Assembly (NCBI GenBank): GCA_900708905.1
Contig: CAADRB010000031.1
Span: forward strand, 1,385,286 to 1,449,285
DNA length: 64,000 nucleotides
Direction: 5' to 3'
From: Hymenolepis diminuta
Lineage: Eukaryota > Platyhelminthes > Cestoda > Cyclophyllidea > Hymenolepididae
Every line of letters starts with the position of its first letter. Within the stretch, counting starts at the first letter, position 1. A program made the position numbers and the translations under genes. A model generated the notes under the pieces. The model ran no database searches. It had not been told where the DNA came from and saw nothing but the letters and a program-made list of their open reading frames with translations. Below are positions 52,501-64,000 of this stretch, in pieces.

Positions 52501-55264
52501 AATTCCTAGATTAGTCATTGTAGAGCTTCCCATGATTATATTCTATGATAGTTGATCAAAAGGCAGAATACATGAAACGAAAATTTAGAAATCATTGAGC
52601 ACTTCCAGATCAGTTTCTATCTGAGATTCACAGATGCTTATCAGTGTATTCTGACAAATAAGCTCGTCAGTCTTGAAAAAAGATGCCCCCAAACTTTCAG
52701 TTAGTCTGAAATGAATTTGATTCAAGAAAGCCTCAAATTACCCCATTGAACAATAAAAAGCATTTGTTTAGGTATTTTTTTAGTTCCCCCTTCTGATTTT
52801 CCACCTCTAATCAAAAATACAGATTGTCCAAAGTCTGGTATTGGCACAAATCCACGATGATATTGTAAATTACTGTTTTCTTGAGTTGTAACACACGAGA
52901 AAATTGTGAGAAACTACAGAATATATGAAAAAGTAGAGGCATTTTTTTCAATTTTGCTGCAACTGTTAATAGATTCATAAGTAGCAGTCATTATTTCATT
53001 TGTCGAAATGACCTATTATATTTACATCACCATTGAATTGCAAGGTTGGAGATTTGTAAACTAGGGATTTTCAAAATTTACTCAGAGCAAAGATTCTAAA
53101 CTTTTATCTTCCGGTTATCTCTGAGTTGAATATTTGAAGAATCCCTTTAAAAGACCTCAGGCTTTGAGTGGATAGTTTTTATTTTTCAAATAGTTAAACT
53201 TCGAAATATACAATGAGATATTTCTTAATTACGTTCTCCATTATCCAACAGTTATGAAATTTTATCATGTGAAGTTTCTGTTACTTCACTAAATCTCTCT
53301 CAGAATCCAGCTGGACAACAGATAAATCGTAAATAAGACGCGGCTGTCTGAGATTGTCTGACTTCCCATCTCTCAGCGTATTAATCATAAAAATTCTGCC
53401 TCTCCAAAAGCTTATACCTTGTAACTAAGCAATAAATGTGGGTGTTTTTTGTGTTTATTTAGCAAAATTTAAATATTGCTCTAAATCACAGATACGAGTT
53501 GCCTACACTAGTAAGATGTCCCTGATTAACTATCAGATGAAATATTTTCCTTTCAAGGATATAAAATCAGCTTGATAAATACTTACAAGTTTTAAACCCT
53601 CGAGTTTTCTTAGTTTGCGTGCTAGAACCTGACGTCCCATTAGTTCTTCTCAACCTCGTAGATGCTATCTCATTGAAGTATTTTAAAAGTGCACATTACA
53701 ATTCTGCCAGTGCTGTTTAAGGAGAAAGAAATGAGAAACCTTTTGTCTAATTTTATATTCTTAACCCTAGGTAGTAATACTTTTCCTCAAAATAGTAGTG
53801 GCGCCAGAGACATACGAAATTATTAGTTGCAGAAAACTGCATGGAAAGATTAATGATTTATGATGGAATGAGATTATTTTCGAAATTTTATAAATACGGT
53901 ACAGCCGCATGAGTAGTTTTAAGGACCTATAGACATCTAAAGAGGGTTCAAATGGGCTTAAACTATGGCTTACCTGGTAACGGAGATAATGAGTCAGTCT
54001 CATCACTTGATGGAAGGAGGTCAGTATATGAGACAATGTGTAATTATTTCACCATTCTTAAATGAATGCATAGATATCCAACCTTGTCGCATCTATCACT
54101 ATTCCTACTGACGAGATTCAACCTACGCGATCGGATATGTACACCATAATTATTCAATATAATTTTTATTCCTGTTCTTCCTTCATTTCGCTACAATCCG
54201 CCATTTCAAGTCACAATTTTTTATGTATAATAAAATTCATTGCATATATATTTGTTCTTTATTAATAATTCTCTTCAATATCCTTAAGAATAAGCATTTT
54301 GCTATATGACTACATGCTTTGGATACGAATTGGACATAGAGTATATAGCTTTCTGTATAAATAATGATCGAGGTAGGGAGAAAAATTGGGAATCTCAGTC
54401 ATGAAACAAAGACTTCTACAGTTTCGGTTAGAGCCTGTTTATCATTTAAAATCTCACTCCTCAAGGTTTTGAGGACGTTTAATTAGAGATTAGGTTGCAA
54501 TGGGTGAACAGTGCAGTAGAATTTGGTTTTTAGGAGTGAAATTTTGCAATTTTTTGAATTTCAAGAAATGCCTATTCCCAGATCCAGTTTACCGAAGAAT
54601 ACGTAGACCCGATTTGAAAAATTCCAATAAGTTGAGTTATGACACAATTTTTATCCTTTAAACATTCGGTAATAACAGTTATTAGGCAAAGAAAGCACTT
54701 TCGGAAATGACCTTTTCGACTATTATTACCCAGTTCGCAGGGTAACATGCGTTAATACGTCACTTTCTTCATGCTTCATATTCGTCTTAGTTATGTTACC
54801 ACTAAGCCCTTGACGAACATGTTTTGCGGCAATCTTTAGTAAATCCCAAATTCCTTACCTTACCAGCCAAAGAGGATTACCAGTTGCGTGTAGAGAAGCA
54901 CTTTTTTCAAAGAATTAGGGGTTTATATTTAAAATTGAATAAATTGTTAGATATCTTGAGCAACAAATAAAAAAACAATTTCATTTTTAATCATTTTATT
55001 TAATCTAACAGAACTCAAGAATCAAATACTTTAAACATAAGAAAATGGCCAAGCATTCATGCAACGTCGACAAGATACTGCAGGATTTTCCTTAAATAAT
55101 TGTCCTTCTCTACTAACTTGTTTTCAATCCGCAGTCTAGAGCATTAGAAAGTCCATTTGCTTTCATTATAAAAACGGTCTTGAAAAGCAAAAGAATTTGC
55201 ATTTGATTGTATTTATAACACAACTATAATAATATAATATAATTATAATATAGTAACAATTATA
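49509..55264. other. Intergenic, no gene supported
   Basis: It contains two weak tRNA-like patches (about 51575-51630, with GGTTCGATGGGC, and 52336-52388). An 89-codon minus-strand frame at 53767-54036 has no recognised domain. The GC content of 50750-51020 is somewhat higher than its surroundings, without an identifiable feature. Confidence 0.5.
52336..52388 (+). other. tRNA-like relic (possible SINE head)
   Basis: TAGCTCAGCTGT at 52341 fits the Pol III A-box at 11 of 12 positions, and GGTTTACATTT at 52372 loosely resembles a B-box. Box spacing is 31 bases, shorter than in a tRNA, and no acceptor stem pairs. It may be a degraded SINE promoter or chance. Confidence 0.2.
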
Positions 55265-55345
55265 ATTAAAGGCCAAGTTCTCTCACCTTTCATATAAATT
55301 TAGATTAAGTTGGCTGGTTGCTTGCTTTAAGGTCACGCATATTTG
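55265..55345 (-). repeat. Possible truncated S1 copy on the minus strand
   Basis: The reverse complement reads GCGTGACCTTAAAGCAAGCA, like the S1 head GCGTGACCGGATAAAGC at 45.98 kb. Only about 80 bases seem to match. Confidence 0.28.
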
Positions 55346-55994
55346 GGTCATGCTCTCTATCTTGGGAAATTTCCAATTTAGAGTAGTTGGCTGCTGAGGC
55401 ATTTAAACTGGTAGTAAGTGAGAGCCAGAAGGTTTATTTAGCCTTGTTGCTATAGTCCAAAATTCGATATAATTATGACTAGAGCATGTAGATGTTAGCA
55501 TAGTGAAGTTTGCAATTCCAGTAAGCTGGCTTGAGCTGAAACTTCCAAAGTTCGTAAAGCTCAATATTTATTCAGAGAGGAAGTATGCAGAAGAGAAGCC
55601 TGCATTTTATCAGCCATCTCATTAATCAAAATTAACCAGTGCGGTTGGGCATCTCATTACTGGATGTGCATCGATAATCATCAATCTTTTACCTCTGTGG
55701 CCTGTCACAAACGCATATACCCTGTTCCTAAGGTCGGATCCCGTATAGTTGGAGTGCTAATAGTTCTAATATAATCTCCCTTTGCTGCTCAACTCGAAAA
55801 ATCATCATATACCCTCGATATACTTATTTTTTGTGGAGTTTCTTACTGTGCCTACGTGCTCCTCTTACTATCTACCTGCTTAAGTAGAACGTATTGCAAA
55901 TGTATTCCAACTACAAATCTACAAAGCGTAAATGCGACAACTTCTTACTTCGCACTAGTGTACTTCCCATCCTTGATCCAAGATTTTTATTACG

Positions 55995-56216
55995 ATGTTT
56001 CAAGGAAAATTATTCCATTTAGAAGGGATTAGCCGACTTGACCCTCGTTACAAGGCAATCTTTCATTTACATGTCGAATCTATCAGAAAGCAAGGCAGGA
56101 AAAATGTAGCCGTTTACAGCGGCATAATATTTAATGGGGCAAACAACAAGATTCCAGCGCGTTTTATTTTAAGAATCTGGTATCCAAATTGGTCTAACTA
56201 CAGCATTAAGAATTAA
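55995..56216 (+). other. Unrecognised 73-codon open frame
   Basis: It starts at an ATG and gives a mixed, globular-looking composition (for example LDPRYKAIFHLHVESIRKQG). No family is recognised and no splice sites were confirmed. It may be a fragment of a lost gene or transposon. Confidence 0.2.
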
Positions 56217-56814
56217 GTGAAAAAATCCTGATTAAATATTAACTAGCTATCACGCACATTGCAAATTCAATTATATTGAATTACTGAATAATAAAAATAA
56301 GACTTTGTAGAACTTGCAATTGAAAATATAACGAGGTTAAATAAAAAAATATTGATTATACATTAATTATAATCCTTTTGAAATTCAAATCTGAATAAGT
56401 TAGAAAAATAACGTTCCTTTACGTGAAACTTGCCTTTAGCGGTAGTTTTGACTTCTCTGTCCCATTCAGCTATTGTAAGATGAATCAGTCAACTCTGATT
56501 TGGTATGCAAGTACGTTGAAGGCTTTGCTACATTGAAAAATATTTCATTAAGGTTCGTAGCTTTAAATGATTCCATTTTTATTTGGATGCTAGAAAATGG
56601 AAGAAATGAAATAAAATTTTTTGGACATATATACAAAATAATAAAAATAATAAGAAGACGCTAACTATTTGATTTATTAATTAAATGGTTTCAGTACTGG
56701 TTAACTGAATCAGTAAAGCTGAAAATTGGTAATGGTTTAGGAAGATCACCAGTAAAATTCAAACTGAAAGTGAAATACTTTGCATTTGAGTTCCTCCAAC
56801 CCTTACAAATTGCG

Positions 56815-57310
56815 TGATATTACCTGTTCAAAACTGGGAGAGTCTAGTAAGCTGCGGAAGGAAAGTTAATTATTTTAGCCAGACGTGGCTTAACAGGAGT
56901 TTATATTTCATTGACGGGTTTTCATTTTTCCTTTTTAAGAATATTGATGGATCAAATAATATTTTTTCCGCGTCATGATAGACCAGCAATTTAGATTTTT
57001 TCAATTTTTTTTAACTTGTGCCAATATAGGACTTTCCTCAATACTTTTACGCTTGAAACTTAACGTACTAAAATATCAGGCAATATAATGGCTTGAATTT
57101 TAATGTTACAGTCTAAGTTTCAATAGTATCACGCAGTTGGCATTTGATAGACGTGACTGGCCGCAGATTATTAGGAGTTCCATTGAAATTATTGTGACAT
57201 TTAAAGGCAATTATGAATAAGGCTCAATTATTTTTCGTTTTATGAATGCTTATCATTTGAAACTTTGCTGAATTCAAATGTGGATCAGCAATTTTTACAT
57301 TGGATTATCC
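56815..57310 (+). repeat. R3 repeat, copy A
   Basis: GGAAAGTTAATTATTTTAGC followed by CAGACGTGG (from 56860), and ATGTGGATCAGCAATTTTT about 420 bases further on, both recur in the same order at 62069 and 62495. This implies a diverged repeat of at least 450 bases. The middle is too diverged to align by eye. Confidence 0.5.
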
Positions 57311-59079
57311 TTAGTTCAGTAAGCAGTTAGGATTCCTATACTTCATCCAAAATGTTATAATCTTTTAAAATGCTATCTTATCTTATCTTAATCAATTGAG
57401 ATTATCCCTATCTTGAGCTAAATTCTTATTCATGTCTAATTTAATTAACTTTAATCATTAGTTAAATATAAAAAGTTTTAAAAGTTTTTTTTTATAAAGA
57501 AATACGAGGAGTTAATTCAATTTCAAGGTAACTGTGTGTTACAATCTTATTAGTCTCCCAACTGCCCACAAATCTCCCAAATTCAATAATGACACGGGAT
57601 CAAGATAGCCTCCGTAATTTATTCAAAATTCTCCCGACCAGCGGCCCATCATTTTAGTGTAGTTTAACGAAAATGTATTCAAAAATCATTAACAACAATG
57701 ACAATAAATATTTAAAACTATTACTGTAATTTCTTCCAGATAAAACAGTCCATTTTATTAAATTCTCTGTACATAAATTCCCAGGCGCCATCAAGTCGAC
57801 TTAATTTAAATCTAACTAAATTATTTCCCAAAAGCACACTTTAATTAAAATCACTATTAGGTTATTCTCTAAATTTTTATCTATTTTCAGCGTATTATAT
57901 AACATCACCGAATCCTCATGATTTGGTTGACATTTCTTCATGTTAATTCCATTTTCACAGAATAACATGCAGTAGCGCCCGCGTTCACATAGCTTTATCG
58001 TTAATGTCACGACACAAAGCCTGCAGTGCCAACAACTATTTCGAGTATTTACAAGCACTGTTACGAGTAACTTCAGTCAATTTTTGTGAAGCGAAAATTA
58101 AACTGATAACTGATAACTGACCAACTGAATGTTAATTTACTTCAGAATGTTCAACGAAGCCTTTTTCCGCACTAAAAGTAATTTTTCCAAAGGAGCAAAT
58201 TGTTAGTAAATTGGAAAAAATTGGGTTGGAGAATAAATTGATTGGAATAATGTAACTGTAAAATAAACTGAATGGAATTATAAGTCCCCAAAAGGGAAAA
58301 AATGCTGTTTATGCTTTTGTAGAGACAGAAACTTTTCTTTTCATGCAATAAACTGTTCAATTTGTACACTTACTTACACATTTTGAGGGTTGTTTTCAGT
58401 ATTTGAACTTATTTTGTACTTGGAGTATAGACAACCCGTCTCGTAATCATTTCATGTTTACATTAAATCTGTAGCACGAATGGATGTCAAGTGGTTTGTT
58501 CACTTCCTTATGTTCTAAAATCAAAGGTGCTAAATTTCCAGATTTATCTACTGGTTTTCTGAATAAATTTTTAAGTAAGAAGCTAATTCGCGGTTAATTA
58601 ATTCGGACAGACTATTGGATTAAGACAGTTTGTACTTTGTAGTCGTTAAATATTGTACTTGAAATTTGGATTTTCGTTTTCTTTTCTTATAATTATTCGA
58701 GACAAACGATGTAACATTTAGCTTCCAACCGATATCAAATATCTTACGATTAAATGAGCATTATAGATAAGAGTTGGTTGTTTTCTGCCTCAATTTAGGG
58801 TAACAGGGAAGTAAAGAATGTGACAGCGCTTGCTCGGAGGGTCACCATTTTGTTGTGGTAAACGATCAGCGTTTCGTACTACCAACTGAAAAGTTCACAG
58901 TATTAATCTACTAACCGTAAATCCAGTGATGGTTGAAAACCCAACCACCCGTACTGCTGAATTACCAGTCGCAATCTGCCCTGGGCTAAAATGATTACAA
59001 ATGATTTCATCTTATAAGATTAGTATATAAAATAACGGTATTTTGGGTTGTCTGCTTGTCATAACTGTAATAAACCACT
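57311..59079. other. Intergenic, no gene seen
   Basis: AT-rich, with a relatively GC-rich patch at 58800-58990 that is not recognised. The minus-strand frame at 57816-58058 is Cys-rich but short and unassigned. Confidence 0.5.
57374..57390. repeat. (TATCT)n short tandem repeat
   Basis: Three and a half TATCT units, lying between R3 copy A and a plain AT-rich stretch. Confidence 0.85.
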
Positions 59080-59200
59080 CATTGACAAATGGGGACAGAG
59101 GAACGCGTTGATACATGCGAAGATAAAGAAAATGCTTTTCATTTCTTTAAGAGACAGGGCATTGGCAAAGGGGACAGAGAAACACATTCATGCATGTCCA
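59080..59200 (+). repeat. Degenerate tandem duplication, period about 80 bases
   Basis: CATTGACAAATGGGGACAGAG at 59080 recurs as CATTGGCAAAGGGGACAGAG at 59160. The next bases are also similar (AACGCGTTGATACATGC and AACACATTCATGCATGT). Confidence 0.6.
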
Positions 59201-59624
59201 TTCTAACACATTGTAGACTAAAAGAGGGGGTGGGGAAATAAAAGCAAGAAGTTTATACAGTAATCAAGTTTGCAAAATTTGAATTTAAGTAAAATATTAC
59301 ATCCACGTATGAATTCACAGCGTATGAAATTAAATGTTTTTAGTGTTATCAGTTAGTACTTTAATGCTTTTAGAAATAGTGCGCTACACCCATCGTACTT
59401 CAATTTCCATAAGCCACTTACCCTCTTATCAACAATTATAGCGATTCCTATCAATCTCAATTAATTTCAATTATTACTTTGTGAAGGACAATTTTTTTTT
59501 AATTTTCATCTAAAATTTCAAGCTGGAGCTATGTTAGCTAAATAAACTCTGCTAAGCTAAGGTCGTTTTAACTGCATAAGGTCATGTAAGACCGTGCTGT
59601 TTTTTGGCCTTCCAAAGAAGAAAT

Positions 59625-59880
59625 GAATTTAACTGGTCAGACCAACCGACAAAACTGAACAACCAGTCAATAAGCTCCGGTAAATGTGGATAAAGTCTAA
59701 ATACTTTATCTGAGTATGAATTAATAAATCTGAGTCGAGAATATGGAATAGTGAACTCCCCATTAATTAAACACTCTAAAATTCGAGTAAAAAAATTAAA
59801 TAAAATAATTTATTAACGTTCTCTTTTTGATCATCTCCCATTTTCCGTACTGTAATTTGCTCATTCAATTAATTTCAGAC
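59625..59880 (+). repeat. S1 short interspersed repeat, copy 4
   Basis: ACTGGTCAGACCAACCGACA is followed by CCAGTCAATAAGCTCCGG, TACTTTATCTGAG, ATAGTGAACTCCCC and AAAATTCGAGTAA. The order and spacing match copy 2 closely across about 170 bases. Confidence 0.5.
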
Positions 59881-62024
59881 GATTAAATTTTACTTTATGG
59901 GAAAAATTTTAAAAATTGCATTTGCAAAGCCACTGTAGCTCATAAATTTACTACCAATTTGCTGTGTACGTTTTTTCTAATTATTAATTGGCAATTTTAA
60001 ATTATACCCTTGCAATTCAGAATAAAATTCAATAGCTTAATAGAAGCATTGAAAAACGATTCTAGTAAAATTTTAGATCAAGTAAAGGAAGCAAAAGAGT
60101 CTTGAACTATTCAAGTTGAAAATCCGCTTCTTCGAGTTCTAATTTTAAATGTATCAAATTTTTAAATTCATCTCTGTAACGTGCAAAGCCTATTAATCAG
60201 TGTATTAATTTTGATGGCTGGTTGGTCGATTAAATACAATTTGCTCTTCATAGCTATTGGCTATTGTATTTGATAGCAATTATCAATGAAAAGTAGTTTG
60301 TATCATGAAATTATTATTGATTTGAAGGGAACAACACTTAGAAAAATTTTTTTGGCCGGAATCATATATCTGGATTTTGATAAACACATTTACTTGAATT
60401 CTTATCAGAAATGCGATCAAAATCATCATAAGATTCGAGGAGTGCTATAGGGATCAGATGTCACTTAGCGGCTAACGATCCAAAACAATAAACTACCTTC
60501 AAAACCGTCCCATAACAGGCAATCCTACTGTTCTTGGACATCGATTTCCATGCAGACGCCAATTAACGCATGAGATATCAATGACAAAAGTGACTGACGT
60601 CTCACGGACGAAAGTTTGCAGATAAATCTAACTTGTTTATTAATAAGATGGATGACCAACTTAGAATTGAATTTCCAACAAAATTGATTCGATTTATTCC
60701 TTTTATGTGGCCCCAGACAGGATTCTTTCAAAAATTTTGTGAACAATTTTCATAATTTCCCATTTTAGTTACTCCTGTCCTTAAAAATTCACTTAAAAAA
60801 TGCAGTCATATCTTGGGTAGTTTAATAAATGTAGATTTTTCTTTTCCCATGCTCTGTTCTTGTTCATTCCAAGTAATTTCAGTCTTAACTTTGTAAAAAT
60901 TCTACTTCTAAGTTTAAATTTAATTCTTTTTAATTAAATTAAATTCTATCTTGAGATGACTGTGCGCACCAATTCAAAGACCTACACCTCTTTATTGAAA
61001 CCCAACCATGGGATTTCCCAAAGAAGCCTTTGGTAAATATGGCTAATTACGATCTGTTTATTAGGGCTGCATTGGTGTAGTTAGTTCAATTAAACTCCCT
61101 TTTTTCAAAATAATTGTAGTTATCTAAATGTTATTCTTGTAGAACAGTAAAACAGAACATTCACGCACATAATAACAGTTTGCTAAATATGTCTAGATAT
61201 AATATTTTCATTCCTCTTAAATTGTCTAAACATCGATGGTGAAGTTCATTAGTACTTCTTATCAAGCTGTTTATATTACTTCGTTTTATAACAAGTGTTT
61301 TCATTGGTCTCTGAGATTTGAAATTTAATAAGTCGAAAATTGATTGCATAAATGTTGATTTAGACTTAAAAAAGCAAAAACATTTTCATTCGAATTGTAA
61401 ATTGCTTGCAACTTTGGAATGTATAAAAATTATGATGCTGTTGCCAAACAATTAAGGTATCAAAGTCTTCAATCAGAAATTTTTTCCCATATTTTACTCT
61501 CTCGGGGAGTATTTTAATGAGTCTGAGATCCAGTCTTGTTTTAATACAACGAAACAGGTATTATATGTGTTAAGATCTTGGTGACCTTTCTCGAATTTGA
61601 TTTTGTTGAAATTATCAAACTGCAGAGTGAAACTTTAAATTGATAATTTGGCAGACGTAATAATGGACTATAATGTACACTCGATTTACGATTTTTTATA
61701 GTACAGCCTGAATACTGTTTAAATTACTGGAGTAACCCTGAAGGGAAACTAAGATAAACCCCATTAACAAATTCGACAGACTATTTCGAGTACCGATAGG
61801 CTTATAAAATTTGAGTACATCGCGTTTTTGAAAGCAATTCAATTAAAGGATGAACAGTGCTTGAAAAAATAGACAAACTCAGGTAAAAAGAGAACGCGAT
61901 TTGTGTTGGTGTCAATTCAAAGTGAAATCGAAATTCAACTATATTTAATATGGCAAGTGCTTAGTCGCACCGTGTCACTGACTGCTTTTAAATTTACTTT
62001 TTAAACCTTTAATCCAGACAGGAC
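59881..62024. other. Intergenic, no gene seen
   Basis: AT-rich. Two short minus-strand frames (60525-60746 and 61161-61349) have no recognised similarity. Confidence 0.55.
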
Positions 62025-62525
62025 TAATGTGGTATAATCTGCCCAAAATTAAGACGAGTCTGTTAGAGGGAAAGTTAATTACCTGAGCTAGAGGTGGTAG
62101 GGACCAAGTTTAATGCCCACGAAGCATACAAAGATTAATTTATGCTACGTGTTGATTTAGGCAGAGCAATTCATTTGTAGAGGAATATGCTGGGGCTTTT
62201 AGAAATTATTACTGTTAGTCAAATGGATTAATTTCACAAATTCCTAGAGGATAATATTGGTTTTAATATTGTACATATAAAAGAACTATAGTCCATGGAA
62301 TTGAAATTTTGTTTTGCATTTTATTCAACTCAAAATGGGAAACACTTCAAAATAAACCTCAGTTGATTTTAAGATTTCAAAAGGCCTTGTTCGAAATCAC
62401 TTAATATTACCAGGTTATCATCAGCGTGTTTGGAATAATAATAGATATTTTCCATTTTAAACATTAATTTCTATTAAAAATATATTACATCCAGATGTGG
62501 ATTAGCAATTTATGAAACTCAATGT
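62025..62525 (+). repeat. R3 repeat, copy B
   Basis: GGAAAGTTAATTACCTGAGC followed by TAGAGGTGG at 62069, and ATGTGGATTAGCAATTTATG at 62495. The spacing is about 428 bases, compared with 420 in copy A. Confidence 0.5.
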
Positions 62526-63294
62526 CTTCACAATAAACCGTAGCTTTCCTACGCAATCGGGATAAATATATTTTGTAGGAGGCTAAAACTTTGGTCATAA
62601 AATATGAAGCTAAAATAAGTAAAAATAAAAGCCGGGGCTTAATGATGATTGGACCTTAAGGAGACATTCTGAGAGTAAATGCGCATTAAAAACAAGGAAT
62701 AAGGAGTCGATTAAGGGGAAGATTAAACCATATTATTTATAGATATTGTCCGTGGACAAGGATCTTATGAGAATCTTGCAGTGAAGGTGTGGAGCATCGT
62801 GGTTAAGTAGTTGAGAAGGGTGAATTATTGTCTGATGGCTATCTGTTTCATCAAAGGATTTCAATAGATAGACAGAGTACGTATGTCAATAAGATCTGGC
62901 CGACTGGTAGTGGTTTTGGCAATTTTTAGGTTGTATAAACAAGTTAAATCTGACCGCAAAAGTAGTCAATCAGGTAAATAATTTTATTAAATATGCGTTA
63001 ATTTATCCATCACGACTGAATTTTTCTTGTTTATACTATCTCATTTTTCAGCAACAGCAAATTAATCCCATGTCAGTCATCCTAATCATTTGCCTTTTCC
63101 CACTACTTTTAAATACGTTTTTTCTCTGTTTATATTTATTTAGTTAAGTTACTGTTCTCTAATTAGGTTTTTCAAAACCATTTCTATTAAGCAGTCCTTA
63201 ATGCGATTATCCACACTAACCTCTAGTGGATTGCCTATACCAACTTTTACTTTAAAACACTATTGATCCCATATGCTTTTATTTCATTGTAAAT
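62526..63294. other. Intergenic spacer between R3 copy B and R2 copy B
   Basis: No feature recognised. Confidence 0.6.
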
Positions 63295-63440
63295 GTGCCT
63301 TTTTAAATAGATGATGAGATGGACGTCTCGTTTTTATGGTCATGCGTTGAGATTTGACAACAATGTCATTCTCGGTGTATTTTTGAAAGTCAGTCTGAAT
63401 CAATCGACTGAAAGTTTGGTCGAGTCTAGATGACAGTTGA
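63295..63440 (+). repeat. R2 repeat, copy B
   Basis: Partner of 32880-33020. The best block is 63395-63424. An 80-codon minus-strand frame follows at 63426-63668; it shows no recognised domain and no visible equivalent next to copy A. Confidence 0.45.
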
Positions 63441-64000
63441 AATTCTCGGCACAATGTGGGGATTCAGCCACAATAATCGAATTATCCAGCCAATCATGAT
63501 TGAGTGTGTTGCTATTTGATTACAAAAAATGTTATGAAACACCAAACACATTCCCAAAACAGTGAGCCAAGCAGTTTTATGGTACCAGAGTCTTACTGTT
63601 TCTAAATCGTTCAAGAATTGAAACTGACTTTCATTACATGGAACCTCCCAACTTTTGGTTATTCGCATTAATATTTTATTAAGAATAAACGTTGTTTTAA
63701 GTTTCTGTATAATATAATAAATTATTAATCAGATAACACATTAAAAAATTGTCAGATTTATCACTAGATATCTGAAAAATCCAATTCACACGAATGTTAT
63801 TTTACCAAAAAAATTATTTATTAGCTAATTTTGGCATTCTAAATTAGGCACCATGCGCCACTCTTTTACTTCTAGGATTTAATCATCCCATGAAAATTTA
63901 GTATAATTTAATGTGCGATTAATTTCGTTCAGCAGAATATATATACATGTATATTACTCTTTCTTACAAATTCTGCACAGGTTCGAATGTGTTTATTGAT
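63441..64000. other. Right edge of the window
   Basis: It holds an 80-codon minus-strand frame at 63426-63668 (with the stretch FLNDLETVRLWYHKTAWL) that I do not recognise. The rest is AT-rich. The frame could be repeat-derived, because it starts at the end of R2 copy B. Confidence 0.35.

Noticed and set aside
55228..55270. Run of TAATATAATTATAATA-like sequence as a possible replication or attachment site
   Set aside because: Simple AT-rich sequence. Such runs are frequent throughout the window and nothing else supports a function.
1..64000. CRISPR arrays, operons, bacterial promoters or ribosome binding sites
   Set aside because: No regularly spaced direct repeats and no tandem genes were seen. 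The splice signals, mariner elements and GPCR show this is animal nuclear DNA.

Overview
The window is AT-rich, gene-poor nuclear DNA from an animal. The base composition looks to be around 30% G+C by eye, and there is no dense packing of open frames. I see splice-site-like signals, decayed cut-and-paste transposons of the Tc1/mariner superfamily, and short interspersed repeats present in several diverged copies. The one clear gene is a rhodopsin-class G protein-coupled receptor (GPCR) of a type common in invertebrate neuropeptide systems. This fits a protostome such as a crustacean or flatworm, but the sequence alone does not fix the phylum.

Layout. 1-9190 is almost empty apart from one possible repeat scrap near 5.1 kb. 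At 9.2-10.84 kb a decayed protein-coding repeat (called R1 here) sits next to a dead mariner element that still has both inverted termini and TA target duplications. Further R1 copies lie at 12.7-13.2, 18.7-19.2 and 27.8-28.5 kb. A second R1 plus dead mariner pair lies at 48.2-49.5 kb. The two mariners share the R1 tail and the roughly 40 bases between R1 and mariner, so the compound unit existed before both arrived here. They have decayed independently: each has a different internal deletion in the transposase.

The GPCR gene is on the minus strand at 41.8-43.1 kb. Its long reading frame contains a convincing 72-base phase-1 intron near the 3' end that keeps the frame open. A strong 3' splice site lies 24 bases before the most likely ATG, implying an intron in the 5' leader. 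The spliced product is predicted to be 386 residues long, with several unusual receptor motifs. Diverged copies of a short interspersed repeat (S1) surround the gene at 41.2, 44.8 and 46.0 kb, with one more at 59.6 kb.

Two further repeat pairs were found by reading: R2 (33.0 and 63.4 kb) and R3 (56.8-57.3 and 62.0-62.5 kb). There is also a GC- and purine-rich island with an open frame and a nearby hairpin at 34.75-35.14 kb, plus a few microsatellites. I found no rRNA, no convincing tRNA, no CRISPR array and no bacterial-style operon. All repeat homology was judged by eye without alignment software, so boundaries are approximate.
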